DNA from: DAIMFL01 sp964372215
GTDB lineage: Bacteria > Pseudomonadota > Alphaproteobacteria > Dongiales > Dongiaceae
Direction: 5' to 3'
NCBI GenBank assembly: GCA_964372215.1
Contig: CAYJQC010000013.1
Span: 62,001 to 126,000, forward strand
DNA length: 64,000 bases
Position 1 is the stretch's first letter; every line of letters begins with the position of its first letter. The notes beneath the pieces were generated by a model. It saw only the letters and a program-made list of their open reading frames with translations, made no database searches and was not told where the DNA came from. Both the position numbers and the translations under genes were made by a program. Of this stretch, positions 18,491 to 27,519 are shown one piece after another.

Positions 18491-19762
18491 CTATCCCCCG
18501 CTTTCGGCGTCGCGCGCCGTGGTCACGATCAGGTTCTTCGAGCTCAGTGTGCGGTGCACCGGGCATTTGTCGGCGATCTCCATCAACCGGGTGCGCTGCT
18601 CGGGGTCGAGCCGACCCTCGATCGCGATCTCGCGTGCCAGCCGGTCGATCTTGCCGTTCCGGCTCTCGCAGGTTGCGCAATCCTCGGCATGGATCTTGTC
18701 ATGGGACAGGCGCACCGTGACCCGTTCGAGCGGCCAGCCCTTGCGGTCGGCATAGAGCCGCAGGGTCATCGCGGTGCAGGCGCCGAGCGCACCGAGCAGC
18801 AGGTCGTAGGGGTTGGGGCCGGTATCGCTGCCGCCCTGGGCGATCGGTTCGTCGGCGCCGAAACGGTGGCGGCCGAAGGCGATGCGCTGCGCCAGCCGGC
18901 CGCCGCTGTCCGCGCCCGCCTCCGCGACGGTCACCCGGCCGTCTGTCGCGCTCGGCCACGCCGCCTCGGAAGTCCCGGCGGCCCCGGCGGCGGCGGGTGC
19001 AATGTAGCGTCCGGCCCACGCCGCCAGCACCTCGGCGACGTACACCGCGTCCGCCGGCCGCGACAGCATGTGGTCGGCGTCGTCCAGCGAGATGAAGCTC
19101 TTCGGATGGCGCGCCGCCTCGAAGATCGCCCGCGCGTTCTCGATGCCGACCACCTGGTCGCGCGGCCCGTGGAACACCAGCAGCGCCTTGCCGAGCCGGG
19201 ACAGCCCCTCCCGGCTGTTGCGGGCGGCCACGTCGTCGAGGAACTGCTTGCGGATGCGGAACGGGCGGCCCACCAGACGGACCTCCGCCTCGCCCTTCGC
19301 CTCGATCTCCGGGATTGCCGCCGTGAAATGGCTGGTGACGTGGGCGGCATCGGCCGGGGCGGCGATGGTGGCGACCGCCTCGGCCTCGGCCACCAGCGGT
19401 GCCGCCGCCAGCACCGCGGCGCCGCCCAGGCTGTGGCCGATCAGGATGCGCGGCGCCTGGTAATGCGCCCGCAGATGGTCTGCGGCGTACACGAGATCCT
19501 CGACATTGGACGTGAAGTTGGTGTTGGCAAAGTCTCCCTCGCTCGCCCCCAGTCCGGTGAAGTCGAAGCGCAGGACGGCGATGCCTCGGTCCGCCAGGGC
19601 CCGGGCGATGCGGGCGGCGGCGAACACGTCCTTGGTGCAGGTGAAGCAATGGGCAAACAGGGCATAGGCCAGCGGCTCGCCCTGGACCGGCAGCTCCAGC
19701 CGCGCCGCCAGGCTGGCGCCGAGCGAGCCCACGAAAGTCAGCTTCTCGAAGCGAGTCGGCAC
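18491..19762 (-). CDS. Bifunctional alpha/beta hydrolase - OsmC family protein
   Basis: A 423-residue two-domain protein. Residues about 1-255 form an alpha/beta hydrolase: FAHCFTCTKD, the nucleophile elbow GHSLGG and a late DDADHML holding the catalytic His. Residues about 280-423 form an OsmC/Ohr-like domain with the two redox cysteines in LLGALGACTAMTLRLYADRK and IADKCPVHRTL. OsmC proteins reduce organic peroxides through this thiol pair. The fusion occurs in several proteobacteria and may couple ester hydrolysis to peroxide removal, but no reaction has been fixed for it to my knowledge. It is a single gene, divergent from the Nudix gene (215 bp). Confidence 0.88.
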   Translation of the reverse strand: MPTRFEKLTFVGSLGASLAARLELPVQGEPLAYALFAHCFTCTKDVFAAARIARALADRGIAVLRFDFTGLGASEGDFANTNFTSNVEDLVYAADHLRAHYQAPRILIGHSLGGAAVLAAAPLVAEAEAVATIAAPADAAHVTSHFTAAIPEIEAKGEAEVRLVGRPFRIRKQFLDDVAARNSREGLSRLGKALLVFHGPRDQVVGIENARAIFEAARHPKSFISLDDADHMLSRPADAVYVAEVLAAWAGRYIAPAAAGAAGTSEAAWPSATDGRVTVAEAGADSGGRLAQRIAFGRHRFGADEPIAQGGSDTGPNPYDLLLGALGACTAMTLRLYADRKGWPLERVTVRLSHDKIHAEDCATCESRNGKIDRLAREIAIEGRLDPEQRTRLMEIADKCPVHRTLSSKNLIVTTARDAESGG

Positions 19763-19977
19763 GGCGCACCTCCGGAAATACCCAGCCTTGCCGGCGGACG
19801 GGTCGCGGCTGGCGCGCGCCGGCGGGCAGCCATTGCAGCATTCGGCCGGCGCTCCGGCAACCTTGCCGGCGTCACGACCTGGTGATCCCCGCCTCTCCCG
19901 GCGGCGCCCGCGAAATGCTAGCCTGCCGGCCGCTATCCCGACACCGGCCCGACACCGACAGCGAGCAGCCCCCGACG

Positions 19978-20589
19978 ATGACCGACCCGGACGTCGAGAT
20001 CCTGGCGCACGAGACCTGCTTTCAGGGCTATTTCCGCATCGACCGCTACCGGCTGCGCCATCGCCTGCACGACGGCGGCTGGAGCGGCGAGATGACGCGC
20101 GAGCTGTTCGAACGGGGCCATGCGGTGGCGGTGCTGCCCTACGATCCGGCCGCCGACGCGGTGGTGCTGATCGAGCAGTTCCGGATCGGCGCGTACGCCG
20201 CCGGGTTCGCGCCTTGGCTGATCGAGATCGTTGCCGGAATCATCGACCCGGGCGAGACCGCGGAGGCGGTCGCCCGGCGCGAGGCCCAGGAAGAGGCCGG
20301 CTGCGTGCTGCGCGAGCTGGTCCCGGTCCATCGCTATCTCTCGAGCCCGGGCGGCATGAGCGAAAGCGTCGCCCTGTTCTGCGGCCGGGTCGACAGCAGC
20401 GGGGTCGGCGGCGTGCACGGGCTGGCCGACGAGCATGAGGACATCCGGGTCGAGGTGGTGCCGTGGGCCGAGGCGCGCCGGCGGCTGGACGATGGCGAGA
20501 TCCGCAACTCCGTGACCATCATCGCCCTGCAATGGCTGGCGCTGCACCGCGATGCCCTGCGCCGGCGCTGGCTGGATAGCGCGGGTTGA
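19978..20589 (+). CDS. Nudix hydrolase, ADP-ribose pyrophosphatase type
   Basis: A 203-residue enzyme that splits nucleoside diphosphates linked to another moiety. The Nudix box is GETAEAVARREAQEEAG, preceded by the strand EIVAGIIDPGE, giving the metal-binding Glu residues in the expected pattern. The N-terminal strand FRIDRYRLRHRL and the segment YLSSPGGMSESVALFCGRV match the ADP-ribose pyrophosphatase (NudF) subgroup, where the latter loop holds a catalytic Glu. The start follows CCCCCGACG, a poor ribosome-binding site, yet homology begins at this ATG. The next gene begins 4 bp after the stop, so they are probably co-transcribed. Confidence 0.88.
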   Translation: MTDPDVEILAHETCFQGYFRIDRYRLRHRLHDGGWSGEMTRELFERGHAVAVLPYDPAADAVVLIEQFRIGAYAAGFAPWLIEIVAGIIDPGETAEAVARREAQEEAGCVLRELVPVHRYLSSPGGMSESVALFCGRVDSSGVGGVHGLADEHEDIRVEVVPWAEARRRLDDGEIRNSVTIIALQWLALHRDALRRRWLDSAG

Positions 20590-20593
20590 TCCC

Positions 20594-22072
20594 ATGAAGC
20601 GGCTCGCCGTCGCCCGCCTGTGGCACGAAGGCAACTCGTTCTCGCCGGTGCCCACCGCACTGGCCGCATTCCAAGCCCGGGAATGGACCCAGGGCGCGGC
20701 AGCACGGGACTTCTACCGCGGCACTGGGGTCGAGATCGGCGCCGCCGTCGCGTTCGCCGAGGCGCGGCCGGACTGGCAGGTCACGTTTCTGCGCTGCGCC
20801 GCCGCGCCGCCCGGCGGACCGGTCCGCGACGACGATTTCGACGCCATGCGGGACGAGATCCTGGCCGGATTGGATGCCGGTCCCTGGGACGCCGTCTACC
20901 TGTCGCTGCACGGCGCGCTGGTCACCGAGCGGCGGCCGACGCCGGAGCTCGAGCTGCTGGGCGCGGTACGGGCACGAATCGGCAGGGCGCCGCTCGGCGT
21001 CAGCTTCGATCTGCATGCCAATATCGGCCCGGACGCGGTCGCCCTGGTCGACATCGCCGCCGGCTACAAGACCTATCCCCATACCGACATGGCGGAAACC
21101 GGCGCCAAGGTGCTGCGCCTGCTGGCCGACATCGCCGACGGCCGCCGGCGCCCGGCCGGAGCGCTGGTCAAGGCCGGGGTCCTGCTGACCAGTTTCAACA
21201 TGCGCACTACCGACGGGCCGATGGCGGAAGTGGCGGCGCTGGCGCGCGCCTTGGAACGGCGCCCCGGCATCCTCGACGCCACGGCGTTCGGCGGCTTCGC
21301 CTATGGCGACAGCCCGGACGCCGGCGCCGGCGCCATGGTCTTCGCCGACGGCGACCTCGGCCTGGCGCAAACCGCCGCGGCCGAGCTGGCTGCCGCGCTG
21401 CGCCAGCGGCGCGACGCCTTCAGCGTGCGCCTCCCGGCCCCGGCCGAGGGCCTGCGCCGGGCCCTTGCCGCGCCGACCGGACCGGTCGCCGTGCTCGACC
21501 CGTCCGACAACCCGATGTCGGGCGGTATCGGCGACACCCCTGGCCTGCTGCGTGCGCTGCTGGCGGCGCCGCCGGCCGTCGCGACCGTCTTCGCGTTCCT
21601 CTGGGACCCGCCGCTGGTCGCGCGCGCCCACCAGGCCGGCATCGGCGCGGCGCTGGCGCTGCGCCTGGGCGGGCGGATCAGCGACGCCTTCGGGCCGCCG
21701 GTCGCGGCCTCGGGCCGGGTGCTGCGCCTGACCGACGGACGTTTCCGCAACAGCGGCCCGATGGAGGCCGGCCTGCCGGTCGAGCTCGGCCGCACCGCCG
21801 TGCTCGATGTCGGCGGCATCGGCATCATTGCGACCGAAAGCTGCCAGTCGCCCAACGATCCCGGATACTTCATCCTGCACGGCATCGACCTCGGCGCCAC
21901 GAGGCTGCTCTGCGTCAAGGCCAAGAACCACTTCCGCGCCGCGTTCGGCCCGCTTTGCAGCGACATCATCGACATCGACGCGCCCGGACCGGCCTCGCCC
22001 GAGCTGAGCCATTTCCGCTTTCGCCACCTGCCGGCGGCGCTTTGTCCGGGCGGCGCCCGACGCCAGCCTTGA
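20594..22072 (+). CDS. M81 family metallopeptidase (MlrC-like)
   Basis: A 492-residue protein of the MlrC family, named for the peptidase that acts last in microcystin breakdown. The N-terminus LAVARLWHEGNSFSP corresponds to the family metal motif HExN. YLSLHGALVTE, GVSFDLHANI and YKTYPHTDM supply further His/Asp ligands, and the C-terminal MlrC_C part includes ESCQSPNDPGYF. Most members have no known substrate. In alphaproteobacteria they often sit near amino-acid or peptide transporters. There is no signal peptide, so it acts in the cytoplasm. It follows the Nudix gene by 4 bp. Confidence 0.85.
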   Translation: MKRLAVARLWHEGNSFSPVPTALAAFQAREWTQGAAARDFYRGTGVEIGAAVAFAEARPDWQVTFLRCAAAPPGGPVRDDDFDAMRDEILAGLDAGPWDAVYLSLHGALVTERRPTPELELLGAVRARIGRAPLGVSFDLHANIGPDAVALVDIAAGYKTYPHTDMAETGAKVLRLLADIADGRRRPAGALVKAGVLLTSFNMRTTDGPMAEVAALARALERRPGILDATAFGGFAYGDSPDAGAGAMVFADGDLGLAQTAAAELAAALRQRRDAFSVRLPAPAEGLRRALAAPTGPVAVLDPSDNPMSGGIGDTPGLLRALLAAPPAVATVFAFLWDPPLVARAHQAGIGAALALRLGGRISDAFGPPVAASGRVLRLTDGRFRNSGPMEAGLPVELGRTAVLDVGGIGIIATESCQSPNDPGYFILHGIDLGATRLLCVKAKNHFRAAFGPLCSDIIDIDAPGPASPELSHFRFRHLPAALCPGGARRQP

Positions 22073-22191
22073 TCGCGATGGCCGGGCGCGGCTAGTGTTC
22101 GCCATTCCTGGCGACGGCAGCGGTTTCGGGGGCACGGAGGACGGCTCCGCGCGCTCCGGCGTTGCCCGATGAAAATTGATCCCGGCTCCCG

Positions 22192-23202
22192 ATGGACATT
22201 CGTGACGGCTTCCTCGACAGCATCGGCAACACCCCGCTGATCCGCCTCAAGGCGGCCTCGGCGGCGACCGGCTGCACGATTCTCGGCAAGGCCGAGTTCC
22301 TGAATCCCGGCGGCTCGGTCAAGGACCGCGCGGCGCTGGCAATCGTCCGCGACGCCGAGGCCAGCGGTCGGCTCCGGCCGGGCGGGATAATCGTCGAGGG
22401 CACCGCCGGCAACACCGGGATCGGGCTGGCACTGGTGGCGAACGCCCGCGGCTATCGCTGCGTGATCGTCATCCCGGAGACCCAGTCCCAGGAAAAGAAG
22501 GACATGCTGCGGCTGTGCGGCGCCGACCTGCGGGAGGTGCCCGCGGTGCCCTACAAGAACCCCGAGAACTACGTCCACGTATCGCGGCGCCTCGCCGAGG
22601 AGCTGGCGCAGCGCGAGCCGAACGGCGCGATCTGGGCCAACCAGTTCGACAACACCGCCAACCGCCAGGGTCACTACCAGACCACCGGGCCGGAGATCTG
22701 GCGCCAGACCGACGGCAAGGTCGACGGCTTCATCTGCGCGGTCGGCACCGGCGGCACGCTGGCGGGCACCGGCATGGCGCTCAAGGAGCGCAATCCGAAG
22801 ATCCGCATCGGCCTGGCCGATCCGCAGGGGGCCGCACTCTATAACTTCTACAAGCACGGCGAGCTCAAGTCCGAGGGCAGCTCGATCACCGAGGGCATCG
22901 GCCAGGGCCGCATCACGAAGAACCTCGAGGACGCGCCGATCGACGAGGCCTACCAGATTCCGGATGCCGAGATGCTGCCGATCGTCTTCGACCTGCTGAA
23001 GCACGAGGGGCTGTGCCTGGGCGGCTCGAGCGGCATCAACGTCGCCGGCGCCATCCGCCTGGCGCGCGATCTCGGGCCGGGCTGCACCGTGGTCACCGTG
23101 CTCTGCGATTCCGGGACGCGCTACCAGAGCAAGATGTTCAACCCGGCCTTCCTGAAGTCGAAGAACCTGCCCTGGCCGGACTGGCTGGAGGACAAGCCAT
23201 GA
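22192..23202 (+). CDS. Cysteine synthase A-like PLP enzyme
   Basis: A 336-residue fold-type II PLP enzyme related to O-acetylserine sulfhydrylase. Features in order: DSIGNTPLIRL at the N-terminus; NPGGSVKDRAA with the PLP-binding Lys44; GTAGNTGIGLA, the substrate loop; VGTGGTLAGTG, the phosphate-binding loop; and GGSSGINVAGA near the end. It would make cysteine from O-acetylserine and sulfide. The C-terminal tail TRYQSKMFNPAFL marks the branch often called CysK2-like. It overlaps the AlaX gene by ATGA, and a 3-mercaptopyruvate sulfurtransferase follows, so the operon looks built around cysteine and sulfur handling. Confidence 0.9.
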   Translation: MDIRDGFLDSIGNTPLIRLKAASAATGCTILGKAEFLNPGGSVKDRAALAIVRDAEASGRLRPGGIIVEGTAGNTGIGLALVANARGYRCVIVIPETQSQEKKDMLRLCGADLREVPAVPYKNPENYVHVSRRLAEELAQREPNGAIWANQFDNTANRQGHYQTTGPEIWRQTDGKVDGFICAVGTGGTLAGTGMALKERNPKIRIGLADPQGAALYNFYKHGELKSEGSSITEGIGQGRITKNLEDAPIDEAYQIPDAEMLPIVFDLLKHEGLCLGGSSGINVAGAIRLARDLGPGCTVVTVLCDSGTRYQSKMFNPAFLKSKNLPWPDWLEDKP

Positions 23203-23924
23203 CCGACGCAACCGCAGGCGAGGCGATCTGCCGTGCGGACGGCTACGCCTGGCGCTGCGACGCGGTGGTGGCCGCCGCCGACGCCGCCGGCATCCGCCTC
23301 GACCGCACCGTGTTCTATCCGTCCGGCGGCGGACAGCCCGGCGACAGCGGGGTGCTGCGCCTGGCCGACGGCAGCGAGATCCGCATCGTCGACGCGGTCA
23401 AGGCCGACGGCCCCGACAGCGTGCTGCACATCCCGGCCGAGGGTGCGTCCCTGCCGGCGCCGGGCACGAAGATCACCGCCGAGATCGACTGGGACCGCCG
23501 GCACCGGCTGATGCGCATGCACACCTGCCTGCACCTGCTCTGCGCCGTGGTCAGCGGCGACGTGACCGGCGGCCAGGTCGGCGACGGCAAGGGCCGCCTC
23601 GATTTCAACCTGCCCGACACCAGGCTCGACAAGGACGAGATCACCGCGGCGCTCAACCGGCTGATCGCCGAGGATCACGCCGTCAGCGTGCGCTGGATCA
23701 GCGACGCCGAGCTGGCGGCCAAGCCCGAGCTGGTGCGCACCATGTCGGTGCAGCCGCCGGCCGGCGCGGGCCGGGTTCGGCTGCTCGACATCGCGGATGT
23801 CGATCTGCAGCCCTGCGGCGGCACCCATGTCGCACGAACCGGCGAAATCGGCGCCATCGAAGTGACCAAGATCGAGAACAAGGGACGTCAGAACCGCCGC
23901 ATCAACGTCGCGTTCAAGGACTAG
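23199..23924 (+). CDS. Alanyl-tRNA editing protein (AlaX type)
   Basis: A 241-residue stand-alone editing domain homologous to the AlaRS editing and C-terminal region. It hydrolyses mischarged Ser- or Gly-tRNA(Ala). The zinc site is formed by HTCLHLL (two His) and CGGTH (Cys and His). FYPSGGGQPGDSG at the start is typical of the AlaX-II/III glycine-rich strand. The ATG overlaps the cysteine-synthase stop, so the pair is translationally coupled. Placement next to a serine-consuming cysteine pathway is fitting because serine is the main mischarged amino acid, but this link is inference. Confidence 0.9.
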   Translation: MTDATAGEAICRADGYAWRCDAVVAAADAAGIRLDRTVFYPSGGGQPGDSGVLRLADGSEIRIVDAVKADGPDSVLHIPAEGASLPAPGTKITAEIDWDRRHRLMRMHTCLHLLCAVVSGDVTGGQVGDGKGRLDFNLPDTRLDKDEITAALNRLIAEDHAVSVRWISDAELAAKPELVRTMSVQPPAGAGRVRLLDIADVDLQPCGGTHVARTGEIGAIEVTKIENKGRQNRRINVAFKD

Positions 23925-23964
23925 CCAGTCCGGTACAATCCAGCAGGGACGGAAACCGTCGACC

Positions 23965-24816
23965 ATGACTTATGCCAATCCAGAAAGCCTGGTCAGCACG
24001 GCGTGGCTGGCAGATCACCTGAGTTCGCCCGACATCCGCATCGTCGACGCCACCTACTATCTGCCGATGCAGAACAAGGATGCGCGCGCCGAGTACAGCC
24101 AGCGGCACATTCCCGGCGCGGTGTTCTTCGACATCGACGAAATCGCCGACACCGGCGTCGATCTGCCCCACATGCTGCCGAGCCCCGAGAAGTTCTCCGC
24201 CCGCATGCGCAAGCTCGGCCTCGGCGACGGCAACCGCATCATCGTCTATGACGGCCAGGGCCTGATGAGCGCGGCGCGGGTCTGGTGGGCGCTACGCGCT
24301 TTCGGCCACAAGGACGTCGCCGTGCTCGACGGCGGCCTGCCGAAATGGCTGGCGGAGGGACGGCCGGTCGAGGACCTGCCGCCGATGCCGCGCGAGCGCC
24401 ATTTCACCGCGCGCGTCGATCATTCCAAGGTGCGCGACATCGGCCAGGTCCGCGCCAACCTGACCGGGCGGCGCGAGCAGCTGCTCGATGCCCGCAGCGC
24501 CGGCCGCTTCGACGGCACCGAGCCGGAGATCTGGCCGGGCCGGCGCAGCGGCCACATCCCCGGCAGCCTCAACCTGCCCTACACCGACCTGCTCGATCCC
24601 GCCGACAAGACCTTTCTGCCGGCCGAACGCCTGCGAGAGAGATTCCGCGCCGCCGGCGTCGACCCGAACCGTCCGGTGGTGACGAGCTGCGGGTCCGGGA
24701 TCACCGCCTGCGTGCTCGCCCTCGGCCTGCATCTCATCGGCCACAAGGACGTGGCGGTGTATGATGGGTCCTGGGCCGAGTGGGGCCTCCCCGGCGACAC
24801 CCCCGTGGAACCCTGA
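23965..24816 (+). CDS. sseA: 3-mercaptopyruvate sulfurtransferase
   Basis: A 283-residue protein with two rhodanese domains. The N-terminal one is inactive and the C-terminal one has the active-site loop CGSGITAC, with catalytic Cys242, which is the SseA/MST type rather than the thiosulfate (CRxGxR) type. Other family strings are YLPMQNKDARAEY, HIPGAVFFDIDEIAD, VYDGQG and DGSWAEWG. It moves sulfur from 3-mercaptopyruvate, a cysteine breakdown product, to thiols or cyanide. It lies 40 bp after AlaX and 17 bp before the double GNAT gene. Confidence 0.92.
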   Translation: MTYANPESLVSTAWLADHLSSPDIRIVDATYYLPMQNKDARAEYSQRHIPGAVFFDIDEIADTGVDLPHMLPSPEKFSARMRKLGLGDGNRIIVYDGQGLMSAARVWWALRAFGHKDVAVLDGGLPKWLAEGRPVEDLPPMPRERHFTARVDHSKVRDIGQVRANLTGRREQLLDARSAGRFDGTEPEIWPGRRSGHIPGSLNLPYTDLLDPADKTFLPAERLRERFRAAGVDPNRPVVTSCGSGITACVLALGLHLIGHKDVAVYDGSWAEWGLPGDTPVEP

Positions 24817-24833
24817 CCGACCGGCTCCGCGCG

Positions 24834-25820
24834 ATGCAGATCAGGACCTATGTCGACGCCGATTTCGACGCCGTCGTGGCGCTGTGGGACGTCGTCGGGA
24901 TCAGCGTTCCCTACAACGATCCGGCGGCCGACATCCCGCGCGCGACCGCATCGCCGAACGCGCGGCTCTATGTCGGCGAGCGCGACGGCAGGCTGGTGGG
25001 CACCATCCTGGTGGGCCATGACGGCCATCGCGGCTGGCTCTACAAGCTTGCGGTCGCGCCCGATTACCGCCGCCAGGGGCTCGGTCGCAAGCTGGTCGCG
25101 CAGGCCGAAACCTGGCTCGCCGCCCAGGGCATGCCCAAGGTCGAGCTGATGATTCGCGACAGCAACGCCGCGGTGCGCGATTTCTACGTCCGGCTGGGCT
25201 TCATGGTGGCGCCGCGCATCGTCATGCAGAAGGGCCTGTGGCGGAGCCACGCCAATCCGATCGGGGACAGGCTAGAAGTCGTCATCACCCATCTGGAAAT
25301 GCTGGCGCGACCGCGGCATCCTAGCCGGCCGCATCCACCCGGCAAGCACGCGCTGCTGCGGGCCGAGATGCCGAGCGTGGCGTTCTATCGCTTTCTCTAC
25401 AACACGGTCGGCGAGCCTTGGTTCTGGTACGAGCGGCGGCGCATGAGCGACGAGATTCTTTCCGCCATCGTCACCGATCCGAAGGTGGAGATCTTCGTCC
25501 TCTACGCCGAGGGCACGCCCGCCGGCTATGTCGAGCTCGACCGCCGCAAGGACCCGGAGATCGACATCGCCCTGTTCGGCATTATGCCGCAGGCGATCGG
25601 CCGCGGCCTCGGCTCGTTCCTGCTCGACTGGGCGATCGCCCAGGCCTGGAGCTACGAGCCGGCGCGGCTGACCGTCAACACCTGCACCCTCGACCATCCC
25701 AAGGCATTGCAGGTCTACCAGCGCGCCGGCTTCGTGCCGGTACGGCAGGAGCGCAAGGTGATCGACGACCCGCGCGCCCTCGGCCTGATCCCCGCGCATA
25801 TCGAGCCGCGCCGGCCGTGA
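24834..25820 (+). CDS. Tandem GNAT protein (two acetyltransferase domains)
   Basis: A 328-residue single frame with two GNAT domains. Domain 1 (residues about 1-145) is like YpeA: QIRTYVDADFDAVVALW, then LYKLAVAPDYRRQGLGRKLV with the acetyl-CoA loop RRQGLG, and NAAVRDFYVRLGF. Domain 2 (about 175-328) has AGYVELDRRKDPEIDIALFGIMPQAIGRGLGSFLLDWAI, with loop QAIGRGLG, and ALQVYQRAGFVPV. Each domain is of normal size, so this is a fusion, not a repeat expansion. Substrates are unknown. Its stop overlaps the GTG start of the ferredoxin-like subunit. Confidence 0.85.
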   Translation: MQIRTYVDADFDAVVALWDVVGISVPYNDPAADIPRATASPNARLYVGERDGRLVGTILVGHDGHRGWLYKLAVAPDYRRQGLGRKLVAQAETWLAAQGMPKVELMIRDSNAAVRDFYVRLGFMVAPRIVMQKGLWRSHANPIGDRLEVVITHLEMLARPRHPSRPHPPGKHALLRAEMPSVAFYRFLYNTVGEPWFWYERRRMSDEILSAIVTDPKVEIFVLYAEGTPAGYVELDRRKDPEIDIALFGIMPQAIGRGLGSFLLDWAIAQAWSYEPARLTVNTCTLDHPKALQVYQRAGFVPVRQERKVIDDPRALGLIPAHIEPRRP

Positions 25821-26125
25821 CCGATCGGCCGCGGCAGGGGCAGCTGAGCCGCCTGGCCGAGGCCGGGCGGCGGCCGGTCCACATCACCATCGACGGCCGC
25901 CCAGCGGCCGCGCTCGACGGCGACACCCTGCTGACCGCGCTGCTGCTCGCCGGGCGCCGGATCCGCGAGTCCGAGTTCGGCGACGGGCCGCGCGCCGGGT
26001 TCTGCCTGATGGGCGCCTGCCAGGACTGCTGGGTCACGCTCGCCGGCGGCGGCCGCGTGCGCGCCTGCTCGACCTATGTGCGCGATGGGCTGGCCGTGCT
26101 GACCGGCGGGACGCCGGAGGGCTGA
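25817..26125 (+). CDS. Small 2Fe-2S subunit of HcnABC/opine-oxidase-like dehydrogenase
   Basis: A 102-residue ferredoxin-fold protein. Four cysteines lie in FCLMGACQDCW (Cys63, Cys68, Cys71) and RACST (Cys84), the spacing of the HcnA-type 2Fe-2S domain. It starts at GTG within GTGA overlapping the upstream stop, and its own stop overlaps the next ATG, so translation of the three subunits is coupled. Relatives serve as the small subunit of hydrogen cyanide synthase, opine oxidases and D-hydroxyproline or proline dehydrogenases. It would relay electrons between the two FAD subunits encoded next. Confidence 0.85.
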   Translation: MTDRPRQGQLSRLAEAGRRPVHITIDGRPAAALDGDTLLTALLLAGRRIRESEFGDGPRAGFCLMGACQDCWVTLAGGGRVRACSTYVRDGLAVLTGGTPEG

Positions 26126-27519
26126 TGATGCCGCGCGTCCTGATCGTCGGCGCCGGTCCGGCGGGCACGCGCGCCACCGCGACCCTGGTCGCCCACGGCG
26201 TGATGCCGATCGTGGTCGACGAGGCACCGCGCAGTGGCGGCCAGATCTATCGCCGGCCGCCGCCCGATGCCGGCTTCGTGCGGCCGGCCGGCGCGCTCTA
26301 CGGGCACTCGGCCGCGAAGGCGACGGCGCTGCACGCGGCCTTCGACGGGCTCGCCGGGCGCATCGACTATCGCGCGGCCACGCTGGTTTGGAACATTGCC
26401 GAGCGTTGCGCGCACACCGTGCGCGACGGCAAGTCCGAGGCGGTCACGTTCGACCGACTGGTGCTGGCGACCGGCGCGATGGACCGGGTGATCCCATTCC
26501 CCGGCTGGACCACCCCCGGCGTGTTCACCCTGGGCGGCGCGCAGATCGCGCTGAAGCATCAGGGCTGCGCCGTCGGCCGGCGGGTGGTGTTTCTGGGCAC
26601 CGGGCCGCTGCTCTATTTGGTCGCCTGGCAGTACGCCAGGGCCGGTGCAGAGGTCGCCGGCGTTCTCGACACCGCGCCGTTCGCGCGGCGCCTCGCCGCC
26701 CTGCCCCGGCTGCTCGCCGGTGCAGGCCACCTGCTGCAGGGTGCCCGGTATGTCGCCGCGCTGCTGGCGCGCGGCATCACGGTCGAGACCGGGATACGGC
26801 CGATCGCGGTGCAGGGCGGCGACAGCGTCGCCGCGCTCACCTATCGCGACGCCGGCGGCGCCACGCGGGACCTGCCCTGCGACGCCGTCGCCTTCGGCTA
26901 CGGCCTCGAGCCCGAGACCCAGCTCGCCGACCTCGCGGGCTGCCGCTTCGAGTTCGACCCGGTGACGATGACATGGCTGCCGCAAGCGGACGCCGCGGGC
27001 CGCGCCATCGGGGCGGCGGGGGTCTATCTCGCCGGCGACGGGGCGGCGATCGGCGGGGCCGATGTCGCCGAACTCGCCGGCGAGCGCGCGGCGCTGGCGC
27101 TGCTCGCCGATCTCGGCCGCCCGGTATCGACGCGACGCCATGCCGCCATCGACCGGCGGTTGCGCCGGCTGGCGCGCTTCCGCGCCGGGCTGGACAGCGC
27201 GTTTCCGTTTCCCGCCGAGCTTGCGGCGGCGATCGAAGACTCCACCATCCTGTGCCGCTGCGAGGCGATCCGGGCTGGCGACCTGCGGGCGGCGGCGCTG
27301 GGTCCGTTCGCCGGCGACGAGATGAACCGCGCCAAGGCCCTTACCCGGGTCGGCATGGGCCGTTGCCAGGGCCGGGTCTGCGGGCCGGCGGCCAGGCTGG
27401 TGCTGGCCGCCGCGCTCGGGCGGCCAGTCGCCGAGGTCGGCCGTTTCAGGCCGCAGCCGCCGATCAAGCCGATTTCTGCCGCCGTCCTGGCATCGGCGGC
27501 GCCGACGGCGACCCCATGA
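26125..27519 (+). CDS. FAD/NAD-type oxidoreductase subunit with BFD 2Fe-2S domain (HcnB-like)
   Basis: A 464-residue flavoprotein. The FAD-binding start is VLIVGAGPAGTRAT. DRLVLATGAMDRVIPFPGWTTPGV is the hallmark of the HcnB/OoxA/sarcosine-oxidase-alpha group. A second dinucleotide site is GRRVVFLGTGPLLYL. At the C-terminus a BFD-like 2Fe-2S domain has Cys377, Cys379, Cys414 and Cys419 (LCRCEAI and GRCQGRVCG). ATG codons at 26125 and 26128 are both possible starts. It probably acts at the inner face of the membrane in a heterotrimer with its two neighbours. Confidence 0.88.
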   Translation: MMPRVLIVGAGPAGTRATATLVAHGVMPIVVDEAPRSGGQIYRRPPPDAGFVRPAGALYGHSAAKATALHAAFDGLAGRIDYRAATLVWNIAERCAHTVRDGKSEAVTFDRLVLATGAMDRVIPFPGWTTPGVFTLGGAQIALKHQGCAVGRRVVFLGTGPLLYLVAWQYARAGAEVAGVLDTAPFARRLAALPRLLAGAGHLLQGARYVAALLARGITVETGIRPIAVQGGDSVAALTYRDAGGATRDLPCDAVAFGYGLEPETQLADLAGCRFEFDPVTMTWLPQADAAGRAIGAAGVYLAGDGAAIGGADVAELAGERAALALLADLGRPVSTRRHAAIDRRLRRLARFRAGLDSAFPFPAELAAAIEDSTILCRCEAIRAGDLRAAALGPFAGDEMNRAKALTRVGMGRCQGRVCGPAARLVLAAALGRPVAEVGRFRPQPPIKPISAAVLASAAPTATP

